Assembly: GCA_964587525.1 (NCBI GenBank)
Contig: CAZPLZ010000013.1
Coordinates: forward strand, 1-29,967
Reading direction: 5' to 3'
Length of the DNA stretch: 29,967 nt
From: CAZPLZ01 sp964587525
Lineage (GTDB): Bacteria > Oederibacteriota > CAKKQC01
Position 1 is the first letter of the stretch. Each line of letters starts with the position of its first letter. This document shows, one piece after another, positions 1 through 7,817 of this stretch. The notes below the pieces were generated by a model. The model saw only the letters and a program-made list of their open reading frames with translations. It did no database searches and was not told where the DNA came from. Made by a program: the position numbers and the translations under genes.

Positions 1-920
1 TGCTACGGCTCGCCGGGCGGGACGGGCGTCCGGTGCTGCGCCCAACCAAAGGCGCGCACGTGGTGTACGGTGAATCGCTGACCAACCATGCGATGATCCT
101 GCGCACCCGCCGCGACCGCCGGGTCTTTATCATCCTGCCCTGGAACGGTCTGACGCTGATCGGCACGACCGACACCGATTTCACGGGGGACCCGGGTGAC
201 GCCCAGGCGACGCCCGACGACGTGCGCTATTTACTCGAAGAAGCGGCTGCCGCCCTGCCGGCGTCGCGCATCGCCCCAGAGAAGGTTTTATCCACGTTTG
301 CAGGTGTTAGGCCACTGCTCAACAGCAACGTCAGCCACCCATCCGCCGCCTCACGCGAGCATGCCATTACCGAAGCTGTACCGGGGCTCCTATCGGTCCT
401 AGGCGGAAAATTCACAACCTTCCGCGCGATCGCGGAGGAAGCTGTAGACCGGATCCAGGAACGGCTGGGCGGACCTCGCACCGCGTGCCGAACCACCGAG
501 CTGCCGCTGCCCGGCGCCGAGCCGTCCACGCTTCCAAGTTCCCCGCCACCCACGCCCGCTTGGCTCCGACTTCTCGGATTCTATGGCACGCGCGCGCGGG
601 TGGTGCTGGAGCGTGGGGGCATGATTCCGGACGGACTGGAGCCACTGTGTCCACACACCTGGCACCTCCGCGCCGAGGTGCTGCACGCGGTGCGTGAAGA
701 AATGGCAGTAACGCTTGCGGATATTCTGGATCGCCGGCTGGGGCTGACCCATACCACACCCTGCCGGGGCGCGGATGCCGCTGAAACCGCGGCTCGCCTG
801 GCGGCGCCGCTCTTAGGCTGGAACGAAACGGAGATGAAAAATCAGGTGGAACGCTATCAGCAGAGAGTCCCCCCTCACCCTCCCCTCTCCCCCTCAATAG
901 GGGGAGAGGGTAAAGAATGA
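1..920 (+). CDS. glpD: Glycerol-3-phosphate dehydrogenase, C-terminal part (5' end outside window)
   Basis: FAD-dependent oxidation of glycerol-3-phosphate to dihydroxyacetone phosphate, feeding electrons to the quinone pool at the inner membrane. The frame is open to the left edge, so the N-terminal FAD-binding part is missing; about 305 residues remain. Family motifs are clear: LRPTKGAHVVY, then ILPWNGLTLIGTTDTD, then STFAGVRPLL and GGKFTTFR. The C-terminal helical DAO_C domain follows (AEVLHAVREEMAVTLADIL and DRRLGL). The last 16 or so residues (PPHPPLSPSIGGEG) are not family sequence: they are translated from a GC-rich palindromic repeat at 869-910. The gene converges on rng with a 16-nt gap. 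It could be glpA rather than glpD, because the two share this region; the enzyme family itself is secure. Confidence 0.93.
   Translation, partial: LRLAGRDGRPVLRPTKGAHVVYGESLTNHAMILRTRRDRRVFIILPWNGLTLIGTTDTDFTGDPGDAQATPDDVRYLLEEAAAALPASRIAPEKVLSTFAGVRPLLNSNVSHPSAASREHAITEAVPGLLSVLGGKFTTFRAIAEEAVDRIQERLGGPRTACRTTELPLPGAEPSTLPSSPPPTPAWLRLLGFYGTRARVVLERGGMIPDGLEPLCPHTWHLRAEVLHAVREEMAVTLADILDRRLGLTHTTPCRGADAAETAARLAAPLLGWNETEMKNQVERYQQRVPPHPPLSPSIGGEGKE
869..910 (+). repeat. GC-rich palindromic repeat, copy R1
   Basis: CCCCCCTCACCC (869-880), a 2-nt spacer, then a perfect 12-bp inverted repeat (883-894 with 899-910) around a 4-nt loop CAAT. Related copies lie at 12453-12493 (opposite orientation) and 12860-12901 (same orientation). 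This copy sits inside the 3' end of the glpD frame and encodes the C-terminal tail. No T-run follows it, so it is not a typical intrinsic terminator. Confidence 0.85.
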
Positions 921-936
921 ACTCAACCCGGCGACG

Positions 937-2370
937 CTAGCTTGCTGCGGCGATCACCCTGAACTGCTCGTACGACAGGGTCGAGTCGTCCACGATCAAG
1001 AGTTCGGCCTGGGCCTGCTCGGCAAGGGCAGCCTTCAGGAGCCGCGCATCGTCCCGCAAAAGCCTGCCCAGGCGCGGGTTGACCTTAACCGTGACCGGGG
1101 CCTGGCCCCCCTCGCGTAACGTCCGCATAATCTTGCGGGCCACGAGGATCGACAAAGTGGCCGGGGACAGCGTGCGGCCCCGTCCTTGGCAGGTGGGACA
1201 GGTATCGGTCAGGTGATGGTACGGGGTGTCGTCCACCCGCTTGCGCGTCATCTCCACCACCCCCAGCGGTGAGAGCACCGCCACCTGGGTCTTCACCCGG
1301 TCGTGCTTCAACGCCGCTTCCAGCACCTCCATCATCTGCTGCTGATGTTCAAGATTGGGCATGTCGATGAAGTCCACCACGATGATCCCGCCGATGCCAC
1401 GTAGCTTGAGCTGGCGGGGAATCTCCTGCGCAGCATCGAGATTGGTGCGCAAGGCGACCTCTTCCGGCGAACCCTCCTCGAACGGGCGGCCGGAGTTCAC
1501 ATCCACCACGGTGAGCGCCTCGGTGAAATCGAACGCCAGCGAACCGCCGCTCTTGAGGAAGACACGGTGCTCAAAGAGCTGCTCCAGCTCCGCTTCCAAC
1601 CCCGTCCGCCAGAACAGCCCACCCTGTGACTCCACCTCGATGGATCCAGCCAAGTCAGGATACCGATCCCTCGCAAGTTCGCGCAGCTCCTCGCCCCCCT
1701 TGGACGGCGAGACCCGGATGCGTTCCACCTCCGGGCCACACATGTCGCGCAGAGCCCGCACGCGCAACGGCGCCTCCTGCCGTAAGGCGGACGGGACCGG
1801 AGCTTCAGCCGCCCGCTTCTCAATCTGCTCCCACTCCGCCAGGATCAGCTTCAGGTCGGTCTCCAGGACTTCTAATGTCTTGCCAAGCGATGCGGTTCGA
1901 GCGACCAAGCCATACTCCCCCGGACGCACCTTGGCGATCAGCTCCTCCAACCGCGCCCGTTCAGCGTCCTCCGCGATGCGCCGGGACACCTTCAAGGCGG
2001 GAACGTTCGGCATCAACACCAGGAACCGGCCGGCCAGACTGACTCGCTGAGTGACCTGCGCGCGTTTACCCCCAAAGGGCCGCTTGGTGACCTGCACGAG
2101 AAGGTTCTGTCCCCGCACGACCAAGCTGAGCTCACCGGTATCAGGATCGCGCAGCGGCAAGAAGGCGGCTTCGCCTTCCCCGATATCCACCAGCGCTGCG
2201 CCAACAGACGAAAGGAGCGACACCACCCTTCCCATGTACACCGATCCTACGCGTGGCACGTCACCTGGGCGCTCCAGGGAAAACTCCGTGAGCATGCCCG
2301 CCTCCCGGATGGCGACCCGCTCTTCCCATGGCTCGATTTCGATCAGGACTTCCTGGTTCGGCACAGTCAT
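937..2370 (-). CDS. rng: Ribonuclease G/E family endoribonuclease
   Basis: Single-strand-specific endoribonuclease for rRNA maturation and mRNA turnover. An N-terminal S1-type RNA-binding region (GSVYMGRVVSLLSSVGAALVDI, broken only by family-typical changes) is followed by the RNase E/G catalytic core. The core shows VVDVNSG and IIVVDFIDM, which carry the two metal-binding aspartates, and the Zn-link CPTCQGRG. At 477 residues it has the size of RNase G and lacks the long C-terminal degradosome scaffold of RNase E. I start at ATG 2370, 16 nt after the rodA stop. A TTG at 2409 would add 13 residues, but it overlaps rodA and gives sequence unlike the family start. It is the last gene of the mreBCD-mrdA-rodA run. 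Confidence 0.93.
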   Translation of the reverse strand: MTVPNQEVLIEIEPWEERVAIREAGMLTEFSLERPGDVPRVGSVYMGRVVSLLSSVGAALVDIGEGEAAFLPLRDPDTGELSLVVRGQNLLVQVTKRPFGGKRAQVTQRVSLAGRFLVLMPNVPALKVSRRIAEDAERARLEELIAKVRPGEYGLVARTASLGKTLEVLETDLKLILAEWEQIEKRAAEAPVPSALRQEAPLRVRALRDMCGPEVERIRVSPSKGGEELRELARDRYPDLAGSIEVESQGGLFWRTGLEAELEQLFEHRVFLKSGGSLAFDFTEALTVVDVNSGRPFEEGSPEEVALRTNLDAAQEIPRQLKLRGIGGIIVVDFIDMPNLEHQQQMMEVLEAALKHDRVKTQVAVLSPLGVVEMTRKRVDDTPYHHLTDTCPTCQGRGRTLSPATLSILVARKIMRTLREGGQAPVTVKVNPRLGRLLRDDARLLKAALAEQAQAELLIVDDSTLSYEQFRVIAAAS

Positions 2371-2386
2371 ATCTTCTGGAGATAGA

Positions 2387-3514
2387 TCAACGGCGGTCCT
2401 GCCGCCCAATGCTCAGCAGTATACCGACCAGTCCAGTGCTGATCAATAATGAAGAGCCCCCGTACGACAGGAGGGGCAGCGGCAACCCGCTCACCGGCAT
2501 GAGTCCTACGTTCATGCCCAGATTGATGAGGGTTTGTGACGCCAGCAGTGCCACGATCCCGACAGCCAGGTACATCCCGGTGGGATCCCGCGCCCGCTGC
2601 GCAATCCTCAGTCCCTCGAGGAAGAGGAACAGGTACACCATCAGCACGATGCAGCACCCAACCCAGCCTGCCTCCTCACCCAGCACCGACACAATAAAAT
2701 CGGTGTGGTCTTTGGGGATATACCCCAACCGGTTCTGCGTCCCGTTCATCCACCCCCGGCCTATCAACCCGCCCGATCCAATCGCCGTGATGGACTGAAT
2801 GACGGCGTAGCCGCCCCCCAGGGGGTCCCGGTAGGGGTTGAGAAAATTCAGGATGCGGGCGCGCTGGTAATCTTTCAGGAACGCCCACACAAACGGGGCG
2901 GCTACCACCCCCGCCGCACTGGCCGAAGCCATAAAACCTACGGGTGCGCGGGCCACGATCCACACCGCAACCGTCAAGAGCAAAAGTAGCATCGCCGTGC
3001 CCAGATTGGGCTGGCTGGCGATGAGCACCATCGGCACGCTCACGATGAAAAGGCTTACGCCCAACCACCGGGGCCACCCAGCCCTCTTCAGGGGATTGAC
3101 CCACTGCGGCGCCGCAGCGGCAAGCCTGACGACCATGAGCAGCACGCCCAATTTGATGAACTCACCGGGCTGCATGAAAACAGTCCCCAGGGCAAACCAC
3201 CGGCGCGCGCCAAAGCTTTCGACGCCCACACCCAGGACCAACACCAGCAGCAGCAGACCGATGCCGTAAATCCAGAGGCTCAACCGGACCAGCAGGTGAT
3301 AATCCACCGACGCGCCAGCCATGAGGACGATGAAGCCGAAGCCGATCCAGGTGGATTGCCTCACCACAGCCGTTGGCAGCGGAAAGATCCCCCCCTGCGC
3401 CGGAGGAAGCGTGGCTGACAGCACCAGGGCCCAGCCCACAGCCAGCAACAACACGGTGCAGACCACCACCATCTTGTTGAGGCTCGACCAGAACCGGCGA
3501 ACACGGTACCACAT
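2387..3514 (-). CDS. rodA: RodA, SEDS-family peptidoglycan glycosyltransferase
   Basis: Polytopic inner-membrane enzyme that polymerises lipid II into glycan strands for the Rod complex, working with its partner PBP2. The 375 residues show about ten hydrophobic segments. The SEDS signature is present: GRGWMNGTQNRLGYIPKDHT followed by DFIVSVLGEEAG, which includes the conserved aspartate of the HTDF motif. SGLPLPLLSYGGSS near the C-terminus is also typical. ATG 3514 has a GAGGAG Shine-Dalgarno a few bases upstream. The gene lies 16 nt after mrdA, the expected pairing of a SEDS polymerase with its class B PBP. This pairing distinguishes it from FtsW, which would sit near ftsI and the dcw cluster. 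Confidence 0.95.
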   Translation of the reverse strand: MWYRVRRFWSSLNKMVVVCTVLLLAVGWALVLSATLPPAQGGIFPLPTAVVRQSTWIGFGFIVLMAGASVDYHLLVRLSLWIYGIGLLLLVLVLGVGVESFGARRWFALGTVFMQPGEFIKLGVLLMVVRLAAAAPQWVNPLKRAGWPRWLGVSLFIVSVPMVLIASQPNLGTAMLLLLLTVAVWIVARAPVGFMASASAAGVVAAPFVWAFLKDYQRARILNFLNPYRDPLGGGYAVIQSITAIGSGGLIGRGWMNGTQNRLGYIPKDHTDFIVSVLGEEAGWVGCCIVLMVYLFLFLEGLRIAQRARDPTGMYLAVGIVALLASQTLINLGMNVGLMPVSGLPLPLLSYGGSSLLISTGLVGILLSIGRQDRR

Positions 3515-3530
3515 AACTCCTCGAGCCCCC

Positions 3531-5327
3531 CTAAGAGCGAGCCAGTGCCGCCGTCTTCGCTACGGCAGCACCACGGCGGAGCTCATCCCAGGTTTTCAGC
3601 ACCGAGCGGGTGAGGAGCGCCGCGATGAAGCCGCCGGCAAACCCGTGCTCGATGAACGTTACCACGATGATTTCCGGGTCCTCGGCTGGCGCGAACGCGA
3701 CGAAGGCCGCGTGGTCTTCACCGTGCGGGTTCTGGATCGTGGAGGTTTTGCCGCTGACAGCCAGGCTGGCGAGGTGGCACCGGTAGCCAGTCCCGCTGCG
3801 AAAATTGACGCACCCCCACAACCCACGCTTGACCAGGGCCCAGGTGGACGGCGCAATGGACATCCGCCGCGAGACCTGGGGGGTCACGACCTTCACGGTC
3901 CGGCCACGGTTATCCTCCACCCGTTTCAGAAGATGCGGACGCACCGCGCGTCCTTCCAGCGCGGTCAGGGCCGTCATCTGGACCAGCTGCAGCGGGGTGG
4001 CCAGCAGGTACCCCTGCCCGATGGATAACTGCACGGTGTTACCCGGAAACCACGGCAGGTGAAAGAGCCGCTCCTTCCAGGCACGCGTTGGCACGTGCCC
4101 GCTCTTTTCATTCGGCAGATCGATCCCGGTGGGCTCACCGAACCCGAACTGCTCGGCGTACTTTGCAATCAGGTCAACCTTCAGGGCCAGACCGGTCTTG
4201 TAGAAGAAAATATCGCACGAGTGGATGAGCGCCCGCTCCACGCTGATCCAGCCGTGGCTCCCAGGATCCTTCCAACATTTGTATGGCCAGGTCTTGATCC
4301 AGAGAATACCCGAACACTCAAACTTCTTGTCCATGCTGACCCCACCAGATTCGAGTGCGGCGGTCGCCATCACAACCTTGAAGATGGAGCCCGGCGAGTA
4401 CAGCGCCTGGGTGGCGCGATTCTGCAGCGGACTGTTACGGTCGCGGATGAGCTTCCGCCAGCGTCGCCGCGTAATCCGGCCTCCCGCAAACCAGTTCGGA
4501 TCAAAGCGGGGACTGGTCGCCATGGCGAGGATTTCACCCGTCTTAGCCCCCATGGCTACGATCGTGCCTACGCGGTCGCCCAGCAGCTCCTCGCAGCGCT
4601 CCTGCAAGCGGCGGTTAAGGGTCAGCACGACCCGCTGGCCCGGCCGCGGCAGCCGGCGGCCACGCAGCTTCACTTGATGCCCCAGCGCATCAACCTCGAC
4701 CTCCACACCGCCGTTCAACCCTTTCAGGAACCGCTCGGCGCCCTTCTCCATACCGAACTTGCCGACCAAGTCGCCAGGGATGTAGTTCCCATCCAGCTCC
4801 TGCAATTCGGCCATGTTGATTTCTCCGATGTGACCCAGCACATGCCCGGCGAGATCGCCAAACGGATACACTCGCAGCGGTTCCTCTTCGACGAGAAGGC
4901 CCGGCAGCTCCTGGCGGCGCTCTTCCAGACGGGCGATCTGCGCGGCTGACAACCCCCCTTTCAGCCGGATGGGCGTGAGGGGGGCCTCCCAGGATCCCGC
5001 GAGCCGGTTTGCCAGCCATGCTGGATCGAGATCCAGCACATCGACGAGGTTCATCACCACGGCGTCCCGCTCCGCGCTTGACGGGGGAAGCTGTTTCGGT
5101 ATCAGGGAGGCGCGGAACGCCGGCCGGCTGGTCGCCAGCACTTCCCCGTGGCGGTCGGTGATCTCCCCGCGCGGGGCCAGCAGGGGAAAGAGGCGGATGC
5201 TGTTTCCCTTAGCCGCCACGCGGTACCGGTCAGCCTCCACAAGCTGCAGATAGCCGAACCGAAGCAAGAGGACCACCATGCCACAAGAGATGGCGACCGC
5301 GACGGCGTTGATCCGGCGGTGGGACAT
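3531..5327 (-). CDS. mrdA: Penicillin-binding protein 2 (elongation-specific transpeptidase)
   Basis: Class B D,D-transpeptidase that crosslinks side-wall peptidoglycan in the Rod complex. One N-terminal membrane helix (about residues 8-28) is followed by the dimerisation/pedestal domain with LAPRGEITDRHGEVLA. The transpeptidase domain has the SxxK motif SIFK (Ser about 314), the second motif as SCD (about 370, usual in PBP2) and LSIGQG. The third motif reads KTS (about 527-529), where KTG or KSG is expected; the codons at 3741-3749 are unambiguous. I choose ATG 5327; a TTG two codons upstream (5333) is the alternative, and neither has a strong Shine-Dalgarno. The gene begins 13 nt after the mreD stop and ends 16 nt before rodA. 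At 598 residues the length is normal. Confidence 0.95.
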   Translation of the reverse strand: MSHRRINAVAVAISCGMVVLLLRFGYLQLVEADRYRVAAKGNSIRLFPLLAPRGEITDRHGEVLATSRPAFRASLIPKQLPPSSAERDAVVMNLVDVLDLDPAWLANRLAGSWEAPLTPIRLKGGLSAAQIARLEERRQELPGLLVEEEPLRVYPFGDLAGHVLGHIGEINMAELQELDGNYIPGDLVGKFGMEKGAERFLKGLNGGVEVEVDALGHQVKLRGRRLPRPGQRVVLTLNRRLQERCEELLGDRVGTIVAMGAKTGEILAMATSPRFDPNWFAGGRITRRRWRKLIRDRNSPLQNRATQALYSPGSIFKVVMATAALESGGVSMDKKFECSGILWIKTWPYKCWKDPGSHGWISVERALIHSCDIFFYKTGLALKVDLIAKYAEQFGFGEPTGIDLPNEKSGHVPTRAWKERLFHLPWFPGNTVQLSIGQGYLLATPLQLVQMTALTALEGRAVRPHLLKRVEDNRGRTVKVVTPQVSRRMSIAPSTWALVKRGLWGCVNFRSGTGYRCHLASLAVSGKTSTIQNPHGEDHAAFVAFAPAEDPEIIVVTFIEHGFAGGFIAALLTRSVLKTWDELRRGAAVAKTAALARS

Positions 5328-5340
5328 TCGCAAGCGGGGA

Positions 5341-5823
5341 TTAATGGCTCCGCTCCAACCGGCCCTCCAGGCGATGTAACCACGGGCACACCAACCCCGT
5401 CAGGGCGGCGCTCAGGGCCACCCCGGGCAGCAGAGAACCCAGCGGCCCGGCCAGCTCCCCCTTAAGCCAGGAGACAACCAGGAGGGTACCCTCGAACAGG
5501 AGGCCGGCGATCGTGCCCAGGATGGCTTGGCCGGTCCAGCGACGCCAGAACAGCAGGTGTTTCATCGCAACCGGCACGCTACCCGCCAGGAGGCCACCCA
5601 GTGCCCGGGCGCCGAAACTGCTATCGGCGTACAACAGGCCCAGGGAGCACCCACCCGCGAAGCCCCACGCCCCTCCGGCCAGCGCATCCGCGCGCAGTGC
5701 AAACCCTAATGCGAGCGCGACGAACAACAGAGGACCACTTTCAATCCCAGGAAGCACACACACGTGTGAAGCATCGGCGAACAACACGAGGGCAAAACAG
5801 CCCGCCTTGACGGCGAACTTCAT
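5341..5823 (-). CDS. mreD: MreD, rod shape-determining membrane protein
   Basis: Small integral membrane protein of the elongasome, thought to modulate MreC-PBP2 interaction. The 160-residue product is almost entirely hydrophobic, with about five to six membrane segments. It includes the glycine-rich stretch GFAGGCSLGLLYADSSFGA, which matches the usual MreD pattern of an acidic residue after a Gly-Leu-Leu stretch. MreD diverges strongly in sequence, so position matters: it lies exactly between mreC and mrdA. Its ATG overlaps the mreC stop as ATGA (5820-5823), which implies translational coupling. Confidence 0.9.
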   Translation of the reverse strand: MKFAVKAGCFALVLFADASHVCVLPGIESGPLLFVALALGFALRADALAGGAWGFAGGCSLGLLYADSSFGARALGGLLAGSVPVAMKHLLFWRRWTGQAILGTIAGLLFEGTLLVVSWLKGELAGPLGSLLPGVALSAALTGLVCPWLHRLEGRLERSH

Positions 5824-6674
5824 GGACGATTCAGAATCAAGACCTCCTCGAGGCGTCTTAAGTGCACGGCGGGCACGATGTCGGCGGCCAGCAACAGTCC
5901 CTCCCTGCGGACTTCTTTGACGAGGCCGATGAGAATGCCTTTCGGAAACGCGCTACCCCGGCCCGCGGTGAGCACCTTATCCCCCACCCGCACATCGTCG
6001 CCGACCGAGAGGTATCTCAGCTCGCAACGCTGGCCCAGCCCCACCAGGACGCCGATCACCCGAGAACGCTGCACATAGGCGGCGATGCGGCTACGTGGGT
6101 CGCTGAGCCAGAGCGCGACCGAATGATCAGGTCCCACGCTGATGATGCGCCCCACGGCGCCTGCGGACGCCACCACCGCTGTCCCCTCCCGGACCCCATC
6201 CCGGCCACCCGTGTCAAGAACGAGGGAGGTGAACAACGCGCTCGGATCCCCCCCGATCACCCGCGCAGCCAGCGTAGGGCTCCTTAGAGAACCTTTGAGC
6301 TTCAGCAGCTGGTTCAGGCGCACAAGTTTCCGCTGCTGTTCTTCCTTGAAGACGGCCTTCTGCTCAAGAGAAAAGATTTGGCGTTGAAGCTCGTCGCTCT
6401 CCCGCGCCCGGTCCGCCAGGCTCCACAGCGCCTTAACACCCATCCGTCCCGCGTACCCCACCGCGCCCAGGCCGCTGAGGCCTGTCCGCCAGGCATAGGT
6501 GATCCTATCGGAGAACGGCCGCAGGAAATGCAAGGTCTGCTCCGGGAAGGCGGTCATACCGGCGGCCAGAGCGCCGAGCAGGAAGAGCCCTCCGCTCTGC
6601 CAGAGCCGGACCAACGTTTCCCCCGCGTTGCGCGACGGCGCGCGCATCCGCCGGGTGCGAGGGACTTTAATCAC
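5820..6674 (-). CDS. mreC: MreC, rod shape-determining periplasmic protein
   Basis: Bitopic inner-membrane protein whose periplasmic beta domains bind and activate PBP2. The product has 284 residues: a basic N-terminus, one membrane helix (about residues 28-45), and a coiled coil (about 85-125, ELQRQIFSLEQKAVFKEEQQ). Two beta-barrel subdomains follow, with the family motifs ARVIGGDP, GVREGTAVVA, GAVGRII and GDKVLTAGRGSAFPKGI. Translation starts at GTG 6674 and overlaps the mreB stop as GTGA. The start is well supported by this overlap and by the basic N-terminus. Confidence 0.95.
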   Translation of the reverse strand: MIKVPRTRRMRAPSRNAGETLVRLWQSGGLFLLGALAAGMTAFPEQTLHFLRPFSDRITYAWRTGLSGLGAVGYAGRMGVKALWSLADRARESDELQRQIFSLEQKAVFKEEQQRKLVRLNQLLKLKGSLRSPTLAARVIGGDPSALFTSLVLDTGGRDGVREGTAVVASAGAVGRIISVGPDHSVALWLSDPRSRIAAYVQRSRVIGVLVGLGQRCELRYLSVGDDVRVGDKVLTAGRGSAFPKGILIGLVKEVRREGLLLAADIVPAVHLRRLEEVLILNRP

Positions 6675-7723
6675 GTGTACTCGGGGTACTCATGATCCTC
6701 GAGCGCCATGAGCTCGAGGAGATCGGCACGCCCGTCCAGCAGCTTGCCGGCGCCGCGCACGACGGAAGAGATGGGATCTTCCACCCGGTGAATGGCCACG
6801 CCGGTCTCCTCCGCCAATCGCACATCCAGATTCTGCAGCATGGAGCCGCCACCGGCCAGCACGATCCCCCGGTCCGTCAGATCGGCGGAAAGTTCGGGCG
6901 GCGTGCGCTCCAACGTGATGCGCACCGCGCCGACGATGGCGAGCAGCGGCTCCTCCAGCGCCTGGCGGATTTCTTGCGAGGTAATCTCGATGGTCCGTGG
7001 CAGGCCGGTGACCATATCGCGGCCTCGAACCGGCATCTTCAACTCCTCTTTGAGGGGGTACGCAGAGCCGATCTGTATTTTCACCCGCTCAGCGGTGGAA
7101 TAACCGACCAGCACGTTGTAGGAACGGCGCAGGTAATCCACGATGGCCTCGTCCAGCTCGTCCCCGCCCACCCGTTCCGAGTGCCCGCTGACCGTCTGGC
7201 CCATGGAGATCACCGCGACCTCGGTCGTGCCGCCGCCGATGTCCACAATCATGTTCCCGGCCGGCTCTTCGATCGGCAGGCCCGCCCCCAGCGCAGCCGC
7301 ACGAGGCTCTTCCACGAGATACACCCGGCGGGCGCCAGCCTGCTCCACCGCGTCCCGAACGGCACGCCGCTCCGGGTCCCGAATGCCGGATGGCACGCAC
7401 ACGATCGCGCGCGGCCGGACCAGCGTACGCCGGTGGTGAACCTGCTCGATGAAGCGACGGAGCAGATACTCGGCTGCGGGCAGATGCGAAATGACGCCGT
7501 CCTTTAAGGGCCGGATGACGCTGATCGAGCCCGGGGCCTTCCCGATCATGACCTTGGCCTCGTGCCCGACCGCAGAAATATTTCCGGACACGCGGGAAAT
7601 CGCCACCACGGTGGGCTCCACCAAGACGATCCCCTCGCCTTTGACATAGACCAGCGTGGACGCGGTGCCCAAATCCACCGCGATATCGCTGGAAAACATC
7701 CCCGCTATGGCGTCAAATAACAT
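6671..7723 (-). CDS. mreB: MreB, bacterial actin
   Basis: Actin-like ATPase forming membrane-bound filaments that steer the Rod wall-synthesis complex. The 350-residue protein is full length. It shows the actin-fold nucleotide motifs: phosphate 1 (DLGTASTLVYV), phosphate 2 (IVDIGGGTTEVAVIS) and the adenosine motif (IVLAGGGSML). IRPLKDGVI and RVGGDELDEAI are also typical. MreBs usually have N where DLGTA has A (DLGTANT), so the local DLGTAST is a mild variant. ATG 7723 is the first gene of the mre operon. A small hairpin (7735-7748) lies 11 nt upstream of the start, and the Shine-Dalgarno-like AAGG is inside its stem. Confidence 0.98.
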   Translation of the reverse strand: MLFDAIAGMFSSDIAVDLGTASTLVYVKGEGIVLVEPTVVAISRVSGNISAVGHEAKVMIGKAPGSISVIRPLKDGVISHLPAAEYLLRRFIEQVHHRRTLVRPRAIVCVPSGIRDPERRAVRDAVEQAGARRVYLVEEPRAAALGAGLPIEEPAGNMIVDIGGGTTEVAVISMGQTVSGHSERVGGDELDEAIVDYLRRSYNVLVGYSTAERVKIQIGSAYPLKEELKMPVRGRDMVTGLPRTIEITSQEIRQALEEPLLAIVGAVRITLERTPPELSADLTDRGIVLAGGGSMLQNLDVRLAEETGVAIHRVEDPISSVVRGAGKLLDGRADLLELMALEDHEYPEYT

Positions 7724-7734
7724 GGTTATACGCT

Positions 7735-7748
7735 GGCCTTCGCAGGCC
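7735..7748 (-). promoter_or_regulatory. Hairpin with GNRA-type loop in the mreB leader
   Basis: On the minus strand GGCCT-GCGA-AGGCC forms a 5-bp stem closed by a GCGA (GNRA) loop, ending 11 nt before the mreB ATG. The only Shine-Dalgarno-like bases (AAGG) are in the 3' arm and loop, so the stem could limit initiation. The structure is seen in sequence; the function is inference. Confidence 0.35.
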
Positions 7749-7817
7749 GATCGATTTTATCATGTTCCGGCGATCCCCATCCATGGAGCGCACTGATAGG
7801 GAGAATTCTCTAATGTA

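Noticed and set aside
869..910. Palindromic repeats R1-R3 as intrinsic transcription terminators
   Set aside because: They lack T-runs, occur in both orientations, and two of them lie inside reading frames. Repeat behaviour explains them better, although R1 between convergent genes could have some termination effect.
4059..4949. 296-codon plus-strand open frame
   Set aside because: Antisense to mrdA, whose protein motifs are unmistakable.
6692..7507. 271-codon plus-strand open frame
   Set aside because: Antisense to mreB.
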